A stretch of DNA of 11,787 nucleotides from CAYRVX01 sp964642165 (GCA_964642165.1 CAZXOC010000240.1:1-11787), one strand, 5' to 3'; positions 1 to 6,251 are shown, numbered from the stretch's first letter. A program made the numbers and translations. Notes: a model not told the origin generated them from the sequence alone.

Positions 1-1
1 C

Positions 2-1024
2 GTGATCGAGCAGCTCGACCGGCGCGGGGCCGACATCCTCCGCCTGTGGGTCGCCGGCCAGAACTACCAGGACGACATCCGGTGCAGCGACGCCCTCATC
101 GCCCAGGCGGAGGACGCCTATCGGAAGATCCGCAACACGCTGCGGTTCTGCATGGGCTCGCTGTTCGACTTCGACCCGGCCGCCCATGCCGCCGACCCGG
201 CCGAAAACTCCGTCGACCACTGGATGCTCATCGAGCTGAACCGCCTGATCCGCGACGTGCGTGCGGCCTACGACCGCTACGAGTTCCACCGCGCCGCCCG
301 CCTGCTGCACGAGTTTTGCACGGTGCAGGCGTCGAGCGTGTACTTCTCGGCCGTCAAGGACCGGCTGTACTGCGACGCGCCGGACTCGCCGCGCCGCCGC
401 GCGACCCAGACGGTGCTGCACCAGGTGCTGGACGCCCTGGTGCGGCTGCTGGCGCCGGTGCTGGTGCACACGTGCGAGGAGGCCTGGCGGCACGTGCCGG
501 GCCAGGGCGCCGAGGCGCCCGAGAGCGTCCACCTGGCGCTGCTGCCGGCCTGCGACGAGGCGCTGCTGCGGTTCGCCGAGGCCCTGCGCCCGGTCAACCC
601 GGACCTGGGCACGTTCAGCGCCGACGAGCTCCAAGTCGGCCCGCAGTGGATCTGGGACCGCGTGATGGACCTTCGCGGCGAGGGGCTCGTCAAGCTGGAG
701 GCCCTCCGCAACGCCGGCGTGAAGAACCCGCTGGACGCCGAGGCCGTCTTCCGCGCCGCGCCCGACAACCCGGGCGCCCGGGCGTTCCTGGAGGCCTACC
801 GCGGCGAGCTGGAGGACCTGCTCGGCGTGGGCTTCGCGCGGATCGAGGAGGCCGGCGACCTGCCCGAGGGCACGGCCGTCGACGTGCAGGTGCTCGACGC
901 GCGGGACAAGTACCCCCGCTGCGCCCGAAGCTGGAAGCGTCGCCCCGACGTCGGCAGCGATCCCAACTGGCCCGACCTCTCCGCCCGCGACGCCGCCGTC
1001 ATGGCGCATCTCGGGCGGGAGTGA
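2..1024 (+). CDS. ileS: Isoleucyl-tRNA synthetase, C-terminal part (5' end outside window)
   Basis: Class I aminoacyl-tRNA synthetase that charges tRNA-Ile in the cytoplasm. About 340 residues are visible of a protein usually over 900 long, so the Rossmann catalytic core, editing domain and KMSKS loop lie outside the window. The GTG at position 2 is an internal valine, not a start. The opening segment (GADILRLWVAGQNYQDDIR) and the following AYRKIRNTLRF..LFDFDP are the signature of the helical anticodon-binding domain of IleRS. The middle (about residues 150-300) continues that domain and the junction to the tail. The C-terminal zinc-binding tail is degenerate. Where the E. coli protein has KCPRC...ICGRC, this one reads KYPRC...LSARD, so three of the four cysteines are replaced by Tyr, Ser and Asp. 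Known: the tail zinc site helps tRNA charging in E. coli. Inferred: this enzyme has a zinc-free tail. Family assignment is secure. Confidence 0.95.
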   Translation: MIEQLDRRGADILRLWVAGQNYQDDIRCSDALIAQAEDAYRKIRNTLRFCMGSLFDFDPAAHAADPAENSVDHWMLIELNRLIRDVRAAYDRYEFHRAARLLHEFCTVQASSVYFSAVKDRLYCDAPDSPRRRATQTVLHQVLDALVRLLAPVLVHTCEEAWRHVPGQGAEAPESVHLALLPACDEALLRFAEALRPVNPDLGTFSADELQVGPQWIWDRVMDLRGEGLVKLEALRNAGVKNPLDAEAVFRAAPDNPGARAFLEAYRGELEDLLGVGFARIEEAGDLPEGTAVDVQVLDARDKYPRCARSWKRRPDVGSDPNWPDLSARDAAVMAHLGRE

Positions 1025-1088
1025 GCGCGAGGCGACGTCGGCGGGCAATCATTCGGGCCGCCCGTGCGAGCTCGACCGGAAACGAGAA

Positions 1089-1118
1089 GCGGCCGCGGGA
1101 GACACCTCCCGCGGCCGC
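1089..1118. terminator. Perfect 13-bp hairpin between convergent ileS and VWA gene
   Basis: Arms 1089-1101 and 1106-1118 are perfectly complementary (GCGGCCGCGGGAG with its reverse complement) around a 4-nt loop. The hairpin lies 64 bp after the ileS stop and 61 bp after the stop of the opposing gene, so it is well placed to end transcription from both sides. The flank on the minus-strand side is moderately T-rich (TTCTCGTTT). On the plus side there is only a short T-containing stretch, so it is not a textbook intrinsic terminator. Confidence 0.6.
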
Positions 1119-1179
1119 CATGTTGTGCGGACCTTACTTCCTGTCTTGCTGACTCAAGTCATCCGACGAGCCAAACGCC

Positions 1180-2112
1180 TCACGCAAGTCGGCGCCGGCG
1201 CAGGTAGCCCGCCAGCCCGGCCACGCCCGCCAACGCCCCGACCATGGTCATCGGCTCGGGAATATACGACGACGGCTGCTCTCCGACCTCTTCGACCTTG
1301 ACGTCGACGAACGCCGCGGTGAACGAATCGGCGGTGAGTCCGCCGGCGCGGAGCTGGTTCAGGTCCCAGGCCGCGCCGCCCGTGTCCCAGGCGAGATCGA
1401 CGTAGTCGGCGACGGTGTTGTAATAGCCGCCGGATGCATACCCGCCGCCCTCGACCTTGATGAATCCGCCGGAGCCGTCTGCCTTGTAGGAGTTGGCGTC
1501 AGCAGCGCCGCCCCCGGGGCTCGCGACGCCGAGGGCCACCTTGTCAGGCGTTTCGCCCGTCCTGAAGCTGGCGTCGACCACGGCATTCAGGAGGGCATTG
1601 AGGCCCTGCATGTCGCTAAGGACGCCGGCGTAGGTCAAGCTGGAATCGGAGTTATCGCGATCCTCGTCCGTCACCAGCACGAAGTTGACGGCCGCGTTGC
1701 CGCGGAACGAGTAGTTGTTGATCGCGAAATCGATAGCCGCCCAGCCGTCTTCGAACCCGCCGTACGTGACCAGGTTCACGGTGGCCGCCGAAAGCTGAGA
1801 GGCCGTTCCCCAGTCCTGCTGACCGGCCGTCACGATGTCAACGTCGTGCTTGTGCGGGGCTTGCGAGGAGGCATGGTCGATCGACCCAAAGCCGACAAGG
1901 GCATACTGGTTGCCGGTGATGCCCGCGTTGACGAACTCCGAGTCCAGGCTGCTGACCATGTTGGTCAGCCACGCGTGCTCGCCGCCCATCGACCCCGACT
2001 CGTCGATGAGGAAGACGACGTCGGCGGTGGAGGCGGCGTTGGCGGCGGGGGGTCCCAGACAGAGAACCGCCAGCGCAGCCACAACGATTGGTACAATTCC
2101 AATTCTTCGCAT
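1180..2112 (-). CDS. Secreted von Willebrand factor A domain protein with PEP-CTERM sorting signal
   Basis: 310 aa. The start at 2112 is chosen over an in-frame ATG at 2190 because an AAGGAG Shine-Dalgarno sits 6 nt upstream and a signal peptide follows at once (MRR, hydrophobic VAALAVLCLG, cleavage probably after ANA26). The VWA domain begins at about residue 30. The metal-ion-dependent adhesion site DESGS is at 37-41, and a second acidic cluster TDEDRD is at 148-152. The usual MIDAS threonine region reads GGFEDGWAAI, so metal binding may be atypical. The C-terminus has the PEP-CTERM architecture: IPEP at 284-287, a hydrophobic helix (VGALAGVAGLAGYL), then RRRR. Known: such tails are recognised by an exosortase (EpsH/XrtA family) and are linked to exopolysaccharide and surface delivery. 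Inferred: this is an extracellular adhesion or matrix protein whose exosortase is encoded elsewhere. Single gene, convergent with ileS. Confidence 0.88.
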   Translation of the reverse strand: MRRIGIVPIVVAALAVLCLGPPAANAASTADVVFLIDESGSMGGEHAWLTNMVSSLDSEFVNAGITGNQYALVGFGSIDHASSQAPHKHDVDIVTAGQQDWGTASQLSAATVNLVTYGGFEDGWAAIDFAINNYSFRGNAAVNFVLVTDEDRDNSDSSLTYAGVLSDMQGLNALLNAVVDASFRTGETPDKVALGVASPGGGAADANSYKADGSGGFIKVEGGGYASGGYYNTVADYVDLAWDTGGAAWDLNQLRAGGLTADSFTAAFVDVKVEEVGEQPSSYIPEPMTMVGALAGVAGLAGYLRRRRLA

Positions 2113-2492
2113 TTGCCTCTCCTTTTCGTTTGGTGGTTTCTCTTGGCCGAACGTCCTTTCAGCGCTCGCCTTCGGTTCGGATTGCCGCAATGCCTCCGTC
2201 AGGAACTCTCAATGGTCCAGACGCAGCGCGCAACTCGCAGGCACAAGGCGCGAGGACTGCGCGGTTCAGAGTGACCTACTGAATTCTGGGGTTAACTAAT
2301 TAGAGGGGAGCGAGCTTACTTCGTTGCGGTTACTTCCCTGCCTCCAGCACTAATCGTCCTCTCTTCCGCTAACCAATAAACAGAGGATACCCGCCTTCGC
2401 CCGTCTTGTCAAGCGGAAAGGGGCGAGAAGGCCAGAGAAAAGCGGCTTGCCCAACGCCCGGACTCGGCCGCGCATCTTGGCGGGGGACGTGC
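2113..2492. other. Intergenic region upstream of the VWA gene; leader with hairpin and direct repeats
   Basis: No convincing gene here. The section around 2280-2400 is clearly less GC-rich than the rest of the window, including the run TTAACTAATTAG at 2291-2302. It probably holds the minus-strand promoter of the VWA gene, but I cannot pick a -35/-10 pair with confidence. A direct repeat TTACTTC occurs at 2316-2322 and 2330-2336, exactly 14 bp apart. An inverted repeat, CCGAAC (2147-2152) with GTTCGG (2175-2180), could form a hairpin in the VWA leader. Confidence 0.5.
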
Positions 2493-2498
2493 TACAAT
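2490..2498 (+). promoter_or_regulatory. Extended -10 promoter candidate (TGC-TACAAT) for the membrane-protein operon
   Basis: TGCTACAAT matches an extended -10 (TGnTATAAT) at 5 of 6 hexamer positions in a GC-rich setting. No good -35 is visible at 16-18 nt, which is common for extended -10 promoters. Transcription would begin near 2505, which excludes an upstream in-frame ATG at 2447 and fits the start chosen at 2564. Confidence 0.45.
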
Positions 2499-2563
2499 CG
2501 GCGGCGACGTGGTTACATGGAGTGGCCGTCCGCCCGATGCGGCGTGCGGCGGGAGACTGGAAC

Positions 2564-3247
2564 ATGGCGAGCCCGGCGATGGTGCGAATGCTGGTCCTTC
2601 CGCTGATCGTGGTCCTGCCGATCCTGGCCGGGGTCGCGGGCGTGGTGCTGTTCATCGTGGGCCTGGCGAGAAAGAGGACCGCGCTGTGGGGCAGCGGCCT
2701 GGCCCTGGCGCTCGTGTCGCTGGCCGTCTTCGTGGTCGGCATGGTCGCCGCCGGGCTCCTGTGGTACAGGCGGGCCGCCCAGGTCACCGCGAGGCGGGCG
2801 CCGGCCGCCCGGCAGGCCGTCCCGGTCGCCGTGCCGCAACGAACGCCTGGGCCGTGGCGGAGGCGTGCCGCGACCCGCCCGGAGGCGGCGTTCCGCGAGT
2901 GCACCGGCCTGGACGCGCCGGCCGGCACGACGTTCATCGAGTCCCGCGAGGTGTCCTACAGTGACGGGCGGCGCATCGGGTACATCACGCTCCGCGGGAC
3001 TGCGAGGCTGGCGGGCTTCCTGCGAGAGCACTTCGCCGAGGCGACCTGGGACGAGGTCCGGGGCCCCCTGGCGGGCGATGAGGCCTCGTCCGTGGGGCTG
3101 TGGACGCCCGGGGCCGTCCGCGGGAAGGCGTACTACACCCGCACGCACCGCGCCGCGGGCCGCCCCGGCACCAGCGAGACGTTCGTCGCCCTCGACCCGA
3201 ACGCGGGCGCGGCGTTCGTCGTGGGTGTCCGGAATTCGGGCAGATAG
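2564..3247 (+). CDS. Two-helix membrane protein with C-terminal soluble domain, function unknown
   Basis: 227 aa, not recognised as a characterised family. The start at 2564 has GGGAG 8 nt upstream and follows the -10 candidate at 2493. The open frame extends further upstream, but that part lies before the predicted transcription start. Two membrane helices lie at about residues 9-34 and 42-67, joined by a basic loop (ARKRTALWG). A proline/arginine/alanine-rich linker follows at about 70-105, then a globular domain of about 120 residues. That domain contains YSDGRRIGYITLRG, suggesting a beta-rich fold, and a helical LAGFLREHFAEATWDEV. There is no catalytic motif I can name. The membrane module resembles the next protein in sequence (shared LPxLxGxAxxxLFxVGL...K...LWGxGL), so the two genes look like partial duplicates. 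It heads a probable three-gene operon. Confidence 0.75.
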   Translation: MASPAMVRMLVLPLIVVLPILAGVAGVVLFIVGLARKRTALWGSGLALALVSLAVFVVGMVAAGLLWYRRAAQVTARRAPAARQAVPVAVPQRTPGPWRRRAATRPEAAFRECTGLDAPAGTTFIESREVSYSDGRRIGYITLRGTARLAGFLREHFAEATWDEVRGPLAGDEASSVGLWTPGAVRGKAYYTRTHRAAGRPGTSETFVALDPNAGAAFVVGVRNSGR

Positions 3248-3321
3248 CCACCTCGTCCGGGGCGTCCCCGCGCGGAGGCGACCGCGCAGGGCGATTGGCC
3301 CGGGCCACGGAGGACGCAACG

Positions 3322-3522
3322 ATGATGACCGCCTGGGCCGTCGGCTGGCAGGAGCTGGTGGTCCTTTTCCTCATCTTTGTCTTGCCCGGCCTGGGAGGGC
3401 TGGCGCTCTTCGTCGTCGGGCTCTCGCTGAAGAAGCCCGTGCTGTGGGGCATCGGGCTGGGGCTGATCGCCCTGGTGCTCCTGATGGTGCTGGCCGCCGC
3501 GGCGCTGTTCGTCCTGGCCTGA
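3322..3522 (+). CDS. Small two-helix membrane protein, paralogue of upstream gene's membrane module
   Basis: 66 aa. Two ATG codons stand in tandem at 3322 and 3325. GGAGG at 3309-3313 lies 8 nt before the first, which is why I use it; the frame is open further upstream but lacks membrane character. The protein is almost entirely two hydrophobic helices (about 10-34 and 41-66) separated by the short basic turn SLKKPVLWG. The motif order LPGLGGLALFVVGLSLKKPVLWGIGL mirrors the first 60 residues of the preceding protein but lacks any soluble domain. It lies 74 bp after that gene and 16 bp before the next, in the same direction, so co-transcription is likely. Function unknown; a small membrane partner or anchor is a guess. 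Confidence 0.75.
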   Translation: MMTAWAVGWQELVVLFLIFVLPGLGGLALFVVGLSLKKPVLWGIGLGLIALVLLMVLAAAALFVLA

Positions 3523-3538
3523 CGGGAGGCGCCCGGCG

Positions 3539-3910
3539 ATGGGACTGGTACTTGCCGACTGCCCGCGATCGGTGCCGGAGTTCAAGGCCCTGCCGCGCCG
3601 CGAGCGCCGGCGGGTGGCGATGCGGTGCTACTGGCAGGTCTTTGGGCACTGGCAGACGTGGTTCGGCCTGGCCATGACGTGCGGCGGGGGCGGGCTGTCG
3701 GCGCTGCTCGGGGCCCTGGCGGCCCACGAGCTGTACGGGACGGCGTCGCCGCTGTACGGCGGCTGGTGGATCCTGCTGCTCAGCACCGCGATCGGCGGCG
3801 GGGCGGGCGGCGTGTTCTACGGCATCATCGTCAACCGCATCCGCAACTACTACATCCGCGAGCACCTGCGGCGCCTGGGGCTCATCGGCAGCCCCGGGCG
3901 ACGCCCCTGA
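3539..3910 (+). CDS. Small integral membrane protein, function unknown
   Basis: 123 aa, not recognised. ATG at 3539 follows GGGAGG (3524-3529) by 9 nt and lies 16 bp after the preceding stop. An amphipathic, strongly basic N-terminal segment (PRRERRRVAMRCYWQVFGHWQTW, about residues 19-41) precedes a glycine-rich first membrane helix (about 42-63, with a run of five glycines). A second helix (about 75-97) is also glycine-rich (STAIGGGAGGVFYGIIV). The tail is basic (NRIRNYYIREHLRRLG), so by the positive-inside rule both ends are probably cytoplasmic. It is last in the probable operon 2564-3910. No paralogy to the two upstream proteins is evident. Confidence 0.72.
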   Translation: MGLVLADCPRSVPEFKALPRRERRRVAMRCYWQVFGHWQTWFGLAMTCGGGGLSALLGALAAHELYGTASPLYGGWWILLLSTAIGGGAGGVFYGIIVNRIRNYYIREHLRRLGLIGSPGRRP

Positions 3911-3924
3911 TCCCTGACGGACCC

Positions 3925-3959
3925 GCCGGCCGCGGGGGCCCGGCTGCGGGCGGGCCGGC
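3925..3959 (+). terminator. Possible GC hairpin after the membrane-protein operon
   Basis: GCCGGCC at 3925-3931 is complementary to GGCCGGC at 3953-3959, with a GC-rich loop of 21 nt that can pair further. It sits 14 bp after the stop of the last operon gene. There is no T-tract after it, so terminator function is uncertain. Confidence 0.3.
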
Positions 3960-3983
3960 AACCGGGGCCAACCGAGCCGCTCC

Positions 3984-4012
3984 TTCACCGCCGCGGCGAT
4001 CCTGCCGATAAG
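3984..4012 (+). promoter_or_regulatory. Candidate sigma-70-type promoter for the DGK-family kinase gene
   Basis: TTCACC (3984-3989) and GATAAG (4007-4012) are separated by 17 bp and each match consensus at 4 of 6 positions. A start near 4019 would give a leader of about 60 nt before the ATG at 4080. The matches are modest. Confidence 0.33.
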
Positions 4013-4079
4013 CTCAGCGGGTGGATTCCCAGCCCAAAACACGGTGTTCAGTGCCCCTTGCAGATGGAGGGATACCCCG

Positions 4080-4481
4080 ATGGACACGACCGTACCGGCC
4101 AGTGATCGCTTCACGTTCGGCAACCGCGTCCGGAGCTTTCGCTACGCGGCCCGCGGCATCATCACGATGCTTCAGTCCCAGCACAACGCGTGGATTCATG
4201 TCGCCGCAACGGTGGGGACCTGTGTGGTCGCGGCCCTGTTGGACCTGTCCGTCGCGGAGCGGTGCCTGATCATCCTGGCCATCGTGGCGGTCTGGATGGC
4301 GGAGGCCCTGAACACGGCCTTCGAGTTTCTGGCGGGTGTGGCCTCGCCGGGCTTCCATCCCCTGGTGGAGAAGGCGAAGGACGTGGCCGCCGGCGCGGTG
4401 CTCGTCTCGGCGATCGGGGCCGCCGCCATCGGCCTGGTCGTCCTGGTCCCGCACATCTGGCGGCTGTGGTTCGGGGGCTGA
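4080..4481 (+). CDS. dgkA: Prokaryotic diacylglycerol kinase / undecaprenol kinase family membrane protein
   Basis: 133 aa, the usual length for the small trimeric DAGK_prokar family, which phosphorylates a membrane lipid alcohol (diacylglycerol or undecaprenol) with ATP at the inner face of the cytoplasmic membrane. ATG at 4080 is preceded by GGAGGG with 8-nt spacing; the frame is open 36 nt further up but without a ribosome site. Visible signatures: an amphipathic N-terminal segment RVRSFRYAARGI, QHNAWIH in the first helix region, the catalytic-site motif AEALNTAFE (74-82), and the conserved EKAKDVAAGAV (97-107). Three hydrophobic helices lie at about 38-55, 59-76 and 103-125. The sequence cannot tell diacylglycerol from undecaprenol as substrate. 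In Gram-positive bacteria this family recycles undecaprenol for cell-wall synthesis. Monocistronic, followed directly by a bidirectional terminator. Confidence 0.9.
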   Translation: MDTTVPASDRFTFGNRVRSFRYAARGIITMLQSQHNAWIHVAATVGTCVVAALLDLSVAERCLIILAIVAVWMAEALNTAFEFLAGVASPGFHPLVEKAKDVAAGAVLVSAIGAAAIGLVVLVPHIWRLWFGG

Positions 4482-4503
4482 CCGACGCCGCGCGGGCGCC
4501 CGG

Positions 4504-4536
4504 TTCGCGAGACCGCCGAGCGCGCGGGCTCGCGAA
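4504..4536. terminator. Bidirectional hairpin terminator between the kinase and the purF-like gene
   Basis: TTCGCGAG (4504-4511) pairs perfectly with CTCGCGAA (4529-4536). After one A/G mismatch the stem continues as CCGC (4513-4516) with GCGG (4524-4527), leaving a 7-nt loop. It lies 22 bp after the kinase stop and 2 bp from the stop of the opposing gene, in the ideal place to serve both converging genes. Confidence 0.65.
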
Positions 4537-4538
4537 GG

Positions 4539-6002
4539 CTACGCGTGGTCGCCGGCCTGCTCGGCGGCGCCCGGGCAGGTCTTGCAGGGCGCCGCGGGCC
4601 CCTCGCAGCCGTCCCAGCAGTAGGTGCAGAGCTTCTCCTTGGGCAGGCCGATGGCGTCGACCAGGTCGGCGAGTCGCTGGTAGCGCAGGGACGTGAGGTT
4701 CAGCCGGCGGCGGATGCGGTCGACCATGGCGGCGTGCTCGTCGGAATCGGGGTCGCAGTAGGGGGCCAGGTCCGCGTCGTCGGGGACGCCCAGCTCGCGG
4801 ATGGCCCGGCGTCCGGCGAGGTCCAGCTCCGACCGCGAGCGCGAGAAGTTGAGGAACTTGCAGCCGAAGATCAACGGCGGGCACGCCGGGCGCATGTGCA
4901 CCTCCGTGGCGCCGTAGTCGTAGAGGCGCTGGATGGTGTCCTTGAGCTGCGTGCCGCGGACGATCGAGTCCTCGCAGAACAGCAGGCGCTGGCCCTGGAT
5001 CAGCTCGCGGATGGGGATGAGCTTCATCCGGGCCACGAGCTCGCGAACCTCCTGAACCTGGGGCATGAAGCTGCGCGGCCAGGTCGGCGTGTACTTGACG
5101 AACGGGCGGCGGTAGGGGATGCCCGCCTGGTGGGCGTAGCCGACGGCGTGCCCCGTGCCGCTGTCGGGGATGCCCGCGACGATGTCGATCTCGACGTCCT
5201 CCCGGCGTGCGAGGGCGGCCCCGCAGCGGTTGCGGGCGGCCTCGACGTTGATGTCCTCGTAGTCCGAGGCCGGGTAGCCGTAGTAGACCCACAGGAACCC
5301 GCAGATCTGCATCACGTCCCCGGGCGGGCGGAGCGGCTCGACGCCCTCGGGAGTGAAGCGGACGATCTCCCCGGGCCCGAGCAGGCGCTCCACCTCGTAG
5401 CCGAGGTTCGGGAAGGCGCAGGTCTCCAGCGTGGCGGCGGTGGCGCCCGGTTTGCGCCCGACGACGACGGGCGTGCGCCCGAGACGGTCCCGCGCGGCGT
5501 AGATGCCGTGGTCGGTCAGCAGGAGGATGGAGCAGGAGCCCTCGACGGCCTGCTGGGCGGCGGCGATGCCGTCCTCGAACGTTGCTTCCTGGTTGATGAG
5601 CGTCGCGACGAGCTCGGTGGGGTTGATTCCCGCCCCGCTCATCTCGGAGAAGTGGGTGCCGGCGCCTTTCCGGAAGGCCTCGCGGGCCAGCTCGTCGCAG
5701 TTGCGGACGACGCCGACGGTGACGATGGCGTAGACGCCCAGGTGCGAGCCGATGAGGAGCGGCTGGTCCTCGTAGTCGCTGATGACGCCGATGCCGCACC
5801 GCCCGGCCAGCCGCCCCAGATCGTCCTCGAACTTCGAGCGGAACTGGGCGTTGGTGATGTCGTGGATGAAGCGCGCGAAGCCCTCGTCGCTTCGGACGGC
5901 GAGCCCGCCCCGCATCGTGCCCAGGTGCGAGTGGTAGTCCGTGCCGTAGAACAGGTCGTCGACGCAGTCTTCCGTGGATGCCACGCCGAAGAAGCCGCCC
6001 AT
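4539..6002 (-). CDS. Amidophosphoribosyltransferase (PurF) homologue with inactive glutaminase domain
   Basis: 487 aa. The start at 6002 follows GGAAAGG by 7 nt; longer in-frame extension into the next gene's antisense is not real. The N-terminal class II glutamine amidotransferase fold (about 1-230) begins MGGFFGV, so the N-terminal nucleophile cysteine is absent. The arginine motif (HxRY) reads SDYEDQP, the NG oxyanion motif is replaced by VGVVRN, and the DTE motif reads NPTE. The C-terminal phosphoribosyltransferase domain is intact: IPDSGTGHAVGYA (278-290) and PRPP loop LFCEDSIVRGT (341-351). Cysteines 234, 381, 459 and 462 align with the four 4Fe-4S ligands of B. subtilis PurF, and Cys466, 473 and 476 add a cysteine-rich tail. 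Known: Cys-less MGGFFG-type PurF-like proteins occur in databases for several phyla. Inferred: it may use free ammonia or act with the divergent active paralogue. Identity of the reaction is unproven. Confidence 0.88.
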   Translation of the reverse strand: MGGFFGVASTEDCVDDLFYGTDYHSHLGTMRGGLAVRSDEGFARFIHDITNAQFRSKFEDDLGRLAGRCGIGVISDYEDQPLLIGSHLGVYAIVTVGVVRNCDELAREAFRKGAGTHFSEMSGAGINPTELVATLINQEATFEDGIAAAQQAVEGSCSILLLTDHGIYAARDRLGRTPVVVGRKPGATAATLETCAFPNLGYEVERLLGPGEIVRFTPEGVEPLRPPGDVMQICGFLWVYYGYPASDYEDINVEAARNRCGAALARREDVEIDIVAGIPDSGTGHAVGYAHQAGIPYRRPFVKYTPTWPRSFMPQVQEVRELVARMKLIPIRELIQGQRLLFCEDSIVRGTQLKDTIQRLYDYGATEVHMRPACPPLIFGCKFLNFSRSRSELDLAGRRAIRELGVPDDADLAPYCDPDSDEHAAMVDRIRRRLNLTSLRYQRLADLVDAIGLPKEKLCTYCWDGCEGPAAPCKTCPGAAEQAGDHA

Positions 6003-6058
6003 GCTCTGACCTTTCCGTTTTCGGGGTTCCTTGCGTCGTTTCGGGAGGTCCTCGGCCA

Positions 6059-6075
6059 GCGGCGCCGGGCGCCGC
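6059..6075 (-). repeat. 7-bp palindromic hairpin in leader of the purF-like gene
   Basis: GCGGCGC (6059-6065) and GCGCCGC (6069-6075) form a perfect stem with a 3-nt loop. It lies between the predicted promoter and the start codon at 6002, so it would be transcribed in the 5' leader. Role unknown; it could be an operator or an mRNA hairpin. Confidence 0.4.
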
Positions 6076-6094
6076 CGGCCTCTCCATGGGGCGC

Positions 6095-6103
6095 ATCTTA
6101 GCA
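6095..6103 (-). promoter_or_regulatory. Extended -10 promoter candidate (TGC-TAAGAT) for the purF-like gene
   Basis: On the minus strand TGC precedes TAAGAT (6100 down to 6095), an extended -10 with 5 of 6 hexamer matches. The -35 is weak (TGGCGT at 17 nt). A leader of about 85 nt would run to the ATG at 6002 and include the palindrome at 6059-6075. Confidence 0.45.
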
Positions 6104-6166
6104 GCCGAACCGCCGCGACGCCACGACCATTGGGGCGGCTTATGGGCGGTATTCGGCGCGTAGGCA

Positions 6167-6195
6167 TTGGGTCGGCGGGCCGGCTGCGGTATAGT
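6167..6195 (+). promoter_or_regulatory. Sigma-70-type promoter candidate for purF
   Basis: TTGGGT (6167-6172) and TATAGT (6190-6195) are separated by the ideal 17 bp. The -10 matches 5 of 6 and the -35 begins with TTG. Transcription would start near 6202, about 50 nt before the GTG at 6252. This excludes an in-frame ATG at 6198. It is the best-looking promoter of the window and lies 67-95 bp from the divergent -10. Confidence 0.6.
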
Positions 6196-6251
6196 CGATG
6201 CGCAGGTCGGGCGTTGGCCCGGCTGCGCGGGCCGGAGGCCCAAACGCCACC

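Noticed and set aside
2..4. GTG at position 2 as the start of a short gene
   Set aside because: The sequence from the first codon is already inside the IleRS anticodon-binding domain, so the gene begins outside the window.
2221..2280. Sigma-54 promoter (-24/-12) upstream of the VWA gene
   Set aside because: A TTGC -12-like element is present on the minus strand, but the -24 GG is missing at the required distance.
2447..2563. N-terminal extension of the first membrane protein (start at 2447)
   Set aside because: It begins before the TACAAT promoter candidate, lacks a ribosome site, and a good one precedes ATG 2564.
3371..4123. Minus-strand frame opposite the membrane operon, whose first 60 residues look mildly protein-like (AELIGRIAAAVKERLGW)
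   Set aside because: Most of the frame is an Arg/Pro-rich shadow of the plus-strand genes. The protein-like stretch spans the kinase promoter region, has no clear ribosome site and no family match I know.
4545..6101. 518-codon plus-strand open frame opposite the purF-like gene
   Set aside because: The product is a low-complexity Ala/Val/Asp/Gly-rich sequence, the usual shadow of a GC-rich gene, with no family features.
6100..6160. CCGAAC-like sequences in the divergent purF region as PurR boxes
   Set aside because: The flanking A/T positions of the B. subtilis PurBox are absent and the spacing of the two half-sites (about 45 bp) does not match the known arrangement.
4270..6243. 657-codon minus-strand frame overlapping the purF-like gene
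   Set aside because: Arg/Pro/His-rich shadow in another frame of the same strand; no recognisable domain.
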